The notes under the pieces: model-generated
Databases searched by the model: none
What the model was told of the DNA's origin: nothing
What the model saw: the letters and a program-made list of their open reading frames with translations, nothing else
Shown here: positions 62,543 to 64,000 of the stretch, piece after piece
Numbering within the stretch: position 1 is the first letter of the stretch
Layout: the number at the start of each line of letters is the position of its first letter
Position numbers and translations under genes: made by a program
Assembly (NCBI GenBank): GCA_910589055.1
Contig: CAJURN010000006.1
Coordinates: 1-64,000, forward strand
DNA length: 64,000 nucleotides
From: an uncultured Muribaculaceae bacterium
GTDB lineage: Bacteria > Bacteroidota > Bacteroidia > Bacteroidales > Muribaculaceae
Direction: 5' to 3'

Positions 62543-62851
62543 TTATTCTTCGGGTTCTTCGGACGGAAAAAGAGTCTCTTCGGCGGCGCGGGCATATGAG
62601 TCGGCGCAACGTTCGTAGCCTGCGTCGCGCATTGCGGTTTCGGTGGCGCGAATCTCGAGAATCGCTTTCTCGCGAGCCATAGTGCCTTCCTCTGCCTTGA
62701 GGGCGAGCCCGGCGTCGCGGCGTCCGCAGTCGGCGGCAAATTCAAGGGTCTGCGAGGAAGTTCCGTCCGTGTCCTTGCCGCATGATTGCATGCCTGCCGC
62801 TGCCATTGTCACGGCCACTGCAACGAGTACGGACTTCAGTATCTTTATCAT
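62543..62851 (-). CDS. Small lipoprotein of unknown function
   Basis: The 102-residue protein has a lipoprotein signal with lipobox GMQSC (Cys about 24) and a short, highly charged helical region rich in Ala and Glu (LALKAEEGTMAREKAILEIR). No family is recognised. Its start overlaps the exonuclease stop by four bases and its end is 15 bases before priA, so it belongs to the ispH-exonuclease-lipoprotein-priA unit. Confidence 0.7.
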   Translation of the reverse strand: MIKILKSVLVAVAVTMAAAGMQSCGKDTDGTSSQTLEFAADCGRRDAGLALKAEEGTMAREKAILEIRATETAMRDAGYERCADSYARAAEETLFPSEEPEE

Positions 62852-63342
62852 AACAGGATTATGCCTAATTTAGCGCAGGCCTCGGCGTCGGCCAAGGCGT
62901 TGTGGTGTTGGTTGAAAATGATTCCGAAAAATTCGCAGAGCGAGGGAAGGCTTTTCGAGGCCAGCATGCCGCGGGGTATTTCCCTTCGGGCTGCTTTCAG
63001 GGTGCAATGCCAGTCAGAGGGCGGCTCGAGTCCATACACACGGCAGGCTTCGCGGATACACTTGGAGTCGAACGGTGCATTGTGAGCCACAAGGGGCAAG
63101 TCTTCGAGCCATTCCTGCCATTGCTTCCACACGGTGCCGAAGGAAGGGGCGTCCCATGTGTCGTCGTCGGTGAGTCCATGCACGGCTGTACACTGCCGGC
63201 TGTACCATCCCGGCTCGGGATTCACGAGCGAGTAGTGTGAATCCACAATGAGTCCGTCGCGAACTTTAACAGCCCCTATCGAACATATGCTCGAGGGGTT
63301 GTAGTTGGCCGTCTCCACATCAATAGCTATGAAATCATTCAT
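62848..63342 (-). CDS. DEDDh 3'-5' exonuclease (DnaQ-like)
   Basis: The 164-residue protein has the exonuclease motifs FIAIDVETAN (ExoI, D-x-E), VAHNAPFD (ExoII) and HNALADAEA (ExoIIIe, H-x4-D). It resembles stand-alone DnaQ-like nucleases rather than the Pol III epsilon subunit. Substrate unknown. It overlaps ispH by eight bases and the lipoprotein gene by four. Confidence 0.88.
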   Translation of the reverse strand: MNDFIAIDVETANYNPSSICSIGAVKVRDGLIVDSHYSLVNPEPGWYSRQCTAVHGLTDDDTWDAPSFGTVWKQWQEWLEDLPLVAHNAPFDSKCIREACRVYGLEPPSDWHCTLKAARREIPRGMLASKSLPSLCEFFGIIFNQHHNALADAEACAKLGIILL

Positions 63343-64000
63343 CGCCGGAGATATTCAGAATTGCCGCCGCACGGTCGCTCACCCTCTCCATGAGCCAACG
63401 CGGGGTGGACGTGGCGCCACATATGCCTATCGACTCCGCTTCGCCAAGGCTGGACGGGTCGATACAATCCTCGTTGGCAACCATGAATGTGCGCGGGTTC
63501 ACGTCAAGGCAGTGGTTGAACAGAATCTTGCCGTTGCTGCTCTTGGTGCCCGCCACGAACAGCACAACGTCGTGAGCCGCGGCAAATTCGCGCAGATGGG
63601 CCACGCGGTTAGATACCTGGCGGCATATCGTGTCGAAGTATTCGAAGCGTGTGTCGGGTGATTTGCGGCGTGAAATCTCGTCGATTATGGCGCGGAAACC
63701 TTCAAGCGACTTGGTAGTCTGGGAAAACAGAGCTATGTCCTTGGTGAAATCCACCTTGTCGAGCCCTTCGATATCTTCAACCACTATGGCCGAATCCTCG
63801 GTCTGCCCCACAAGGCCGTTGACTTCGGCATGGCCTCGCTTGCCGTAGATTACAATCTGAGTCGGGTTGCCGGGCGTTTGAGCCGCACGGTCGAAGGCTT
63901 CCTTGACGCGCTGCTGGAGCTTGAGCACCACGGGGCAGGTGGCGTCGATGATTTCCACATTGTTGCGGCGGGCGGTGCGGTAGGTCGACGGTGGTTCGCC
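63335..64000 (-). CDS. ispH: 4-hydroxy-3-methylbut-2-enyl diphosphate reductase (5' part missing)
   Basis: The gene enters from beyond the window's right edge; about 222 C-terminal codons are visible. EIIDATCPVVLKLQ and ESIGICGATSTPRWL carry two of the three iron-sulfur cysteines (third expected outside the window or at DTIC). The end ...SDRAAAILNISGDE is complete. IspH makes IPP and DMAPP in the methylerythritol phosphate route. The apparent ATG at 63958 is out of frame or internal, since the conserved GEPPSTYRTARR precedes it. Confidence 0.92.
   Translation of the reverse strand, partial: GEPPSTYRTARRNNVEIIDATCPVVLKLQQRVKEAFDRAAQTPGNPTQIVIYGKRGHAEVNGLVGQTEDSAIVVEDIEGLDKVDFTKDIALFSQTTKSLEGFRAIIDEISRRKSPDTRFEYFDTICRQVSNRVAHLREFAAAHDVVLFVAGTKSSNGKILFNHCLDVNPRTFMVANEDCIDPSSLGEAESIGICGATSTPRWLMERVSDRAAAILNISGDE

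Noticed and set aside
63335..63958. ispH starting at 63958
   Set aside because: Conserved IspH sequence continues upstream to the window edge, so the gene is cut by the window, not short.

Overview
The window looks like a chromosomal segment of a Bacteroidales bacterium, most likely a Muribaculaceae (S24-7) relative. This is an inference from four things: recurrent promoters of the Bacteroidetes type (TTTG or TTG, 19-20 bases, TAnnTTTG); Bacteroidales families such as BspA-like LRR, DUF4465, GIN, DUF4827 and GldB-like proteins; short sorting-like tails on secreted proteins; and a shared housekeeping gene order. No rRNA, tRNA, CRISPR array or insertion-sequence transposase was seen. The first and last genes (rpmI and ispH) are cut by the window edges.

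Layout. 1-722: rpmI-rplT ribosomal operon. 770-1160: repetitive hairpin element. 1307-1684: a candidate structured RNA with its own promoter and terminator. 1747-6142: three exported proteins (unknown, BspA-like LRR, dockerin-ended). 6168-6770: 41-bp tandem repeats plus a second copy of the hairpin element. 6790-12396: an orphan NeuC, a DUF4465 lipoprotein, dusB, a GIN-domain protein and a flippase. 12481-16862: dnaB, typA, folP.

17003-25512 is an accessory block between folP and cdaA. It encodes a zinc-ribbon/SPFH/coiled-coil protein whose reading frame is broken at a C9 tract, a membrane-anchored Sel1-repeat protein, three paralogous small exported proteins, and a cytoplasmic protein with a HEPN-like R-x4-H motif and a gingipain-like (C25) caspase-fold peptidase domain. 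This is the best candidate for an undescribed system. It has its own promoter, overlapped by a perfect 10-bp inverted repeat, and REP-like repeats lie inside it.

25589-31481: cdaA, relA/spoT (both second-messenger enzymes), then glmM, a DUF4827 lipoprotein and nrnA on the minus strand. 31669-34864: flavodoxin, an OmpA-family protein, purH. 34892-40671: the rod-shape cluster mreBCD-mrdA-rodA. 40745-45371: an exported GH13 amylase, a small lipocalin-like exported protein and a MORN-GH25 lysozyme. 45529-48826: rpmE2, a surface lipoprotein, a VanZ-like protein, a TlpA-like thioredoxin and a low-molecular-weight phosphatase.

48968-54829 is a hexuronate operon (exuT-like, uxaC, uxuA, SDR fructuronate reductase) ending in gluQ. 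54875-58356: dnaA with a palindrome-bearing upstream region, then an MCE protein and an amidase (minus strand). 58500-64000: a GldB-like lipoprotein, a thioredoxin-fold protein without its cysteines, priA, a small lipoprotein, a DEDDh exonuclease and ispH.
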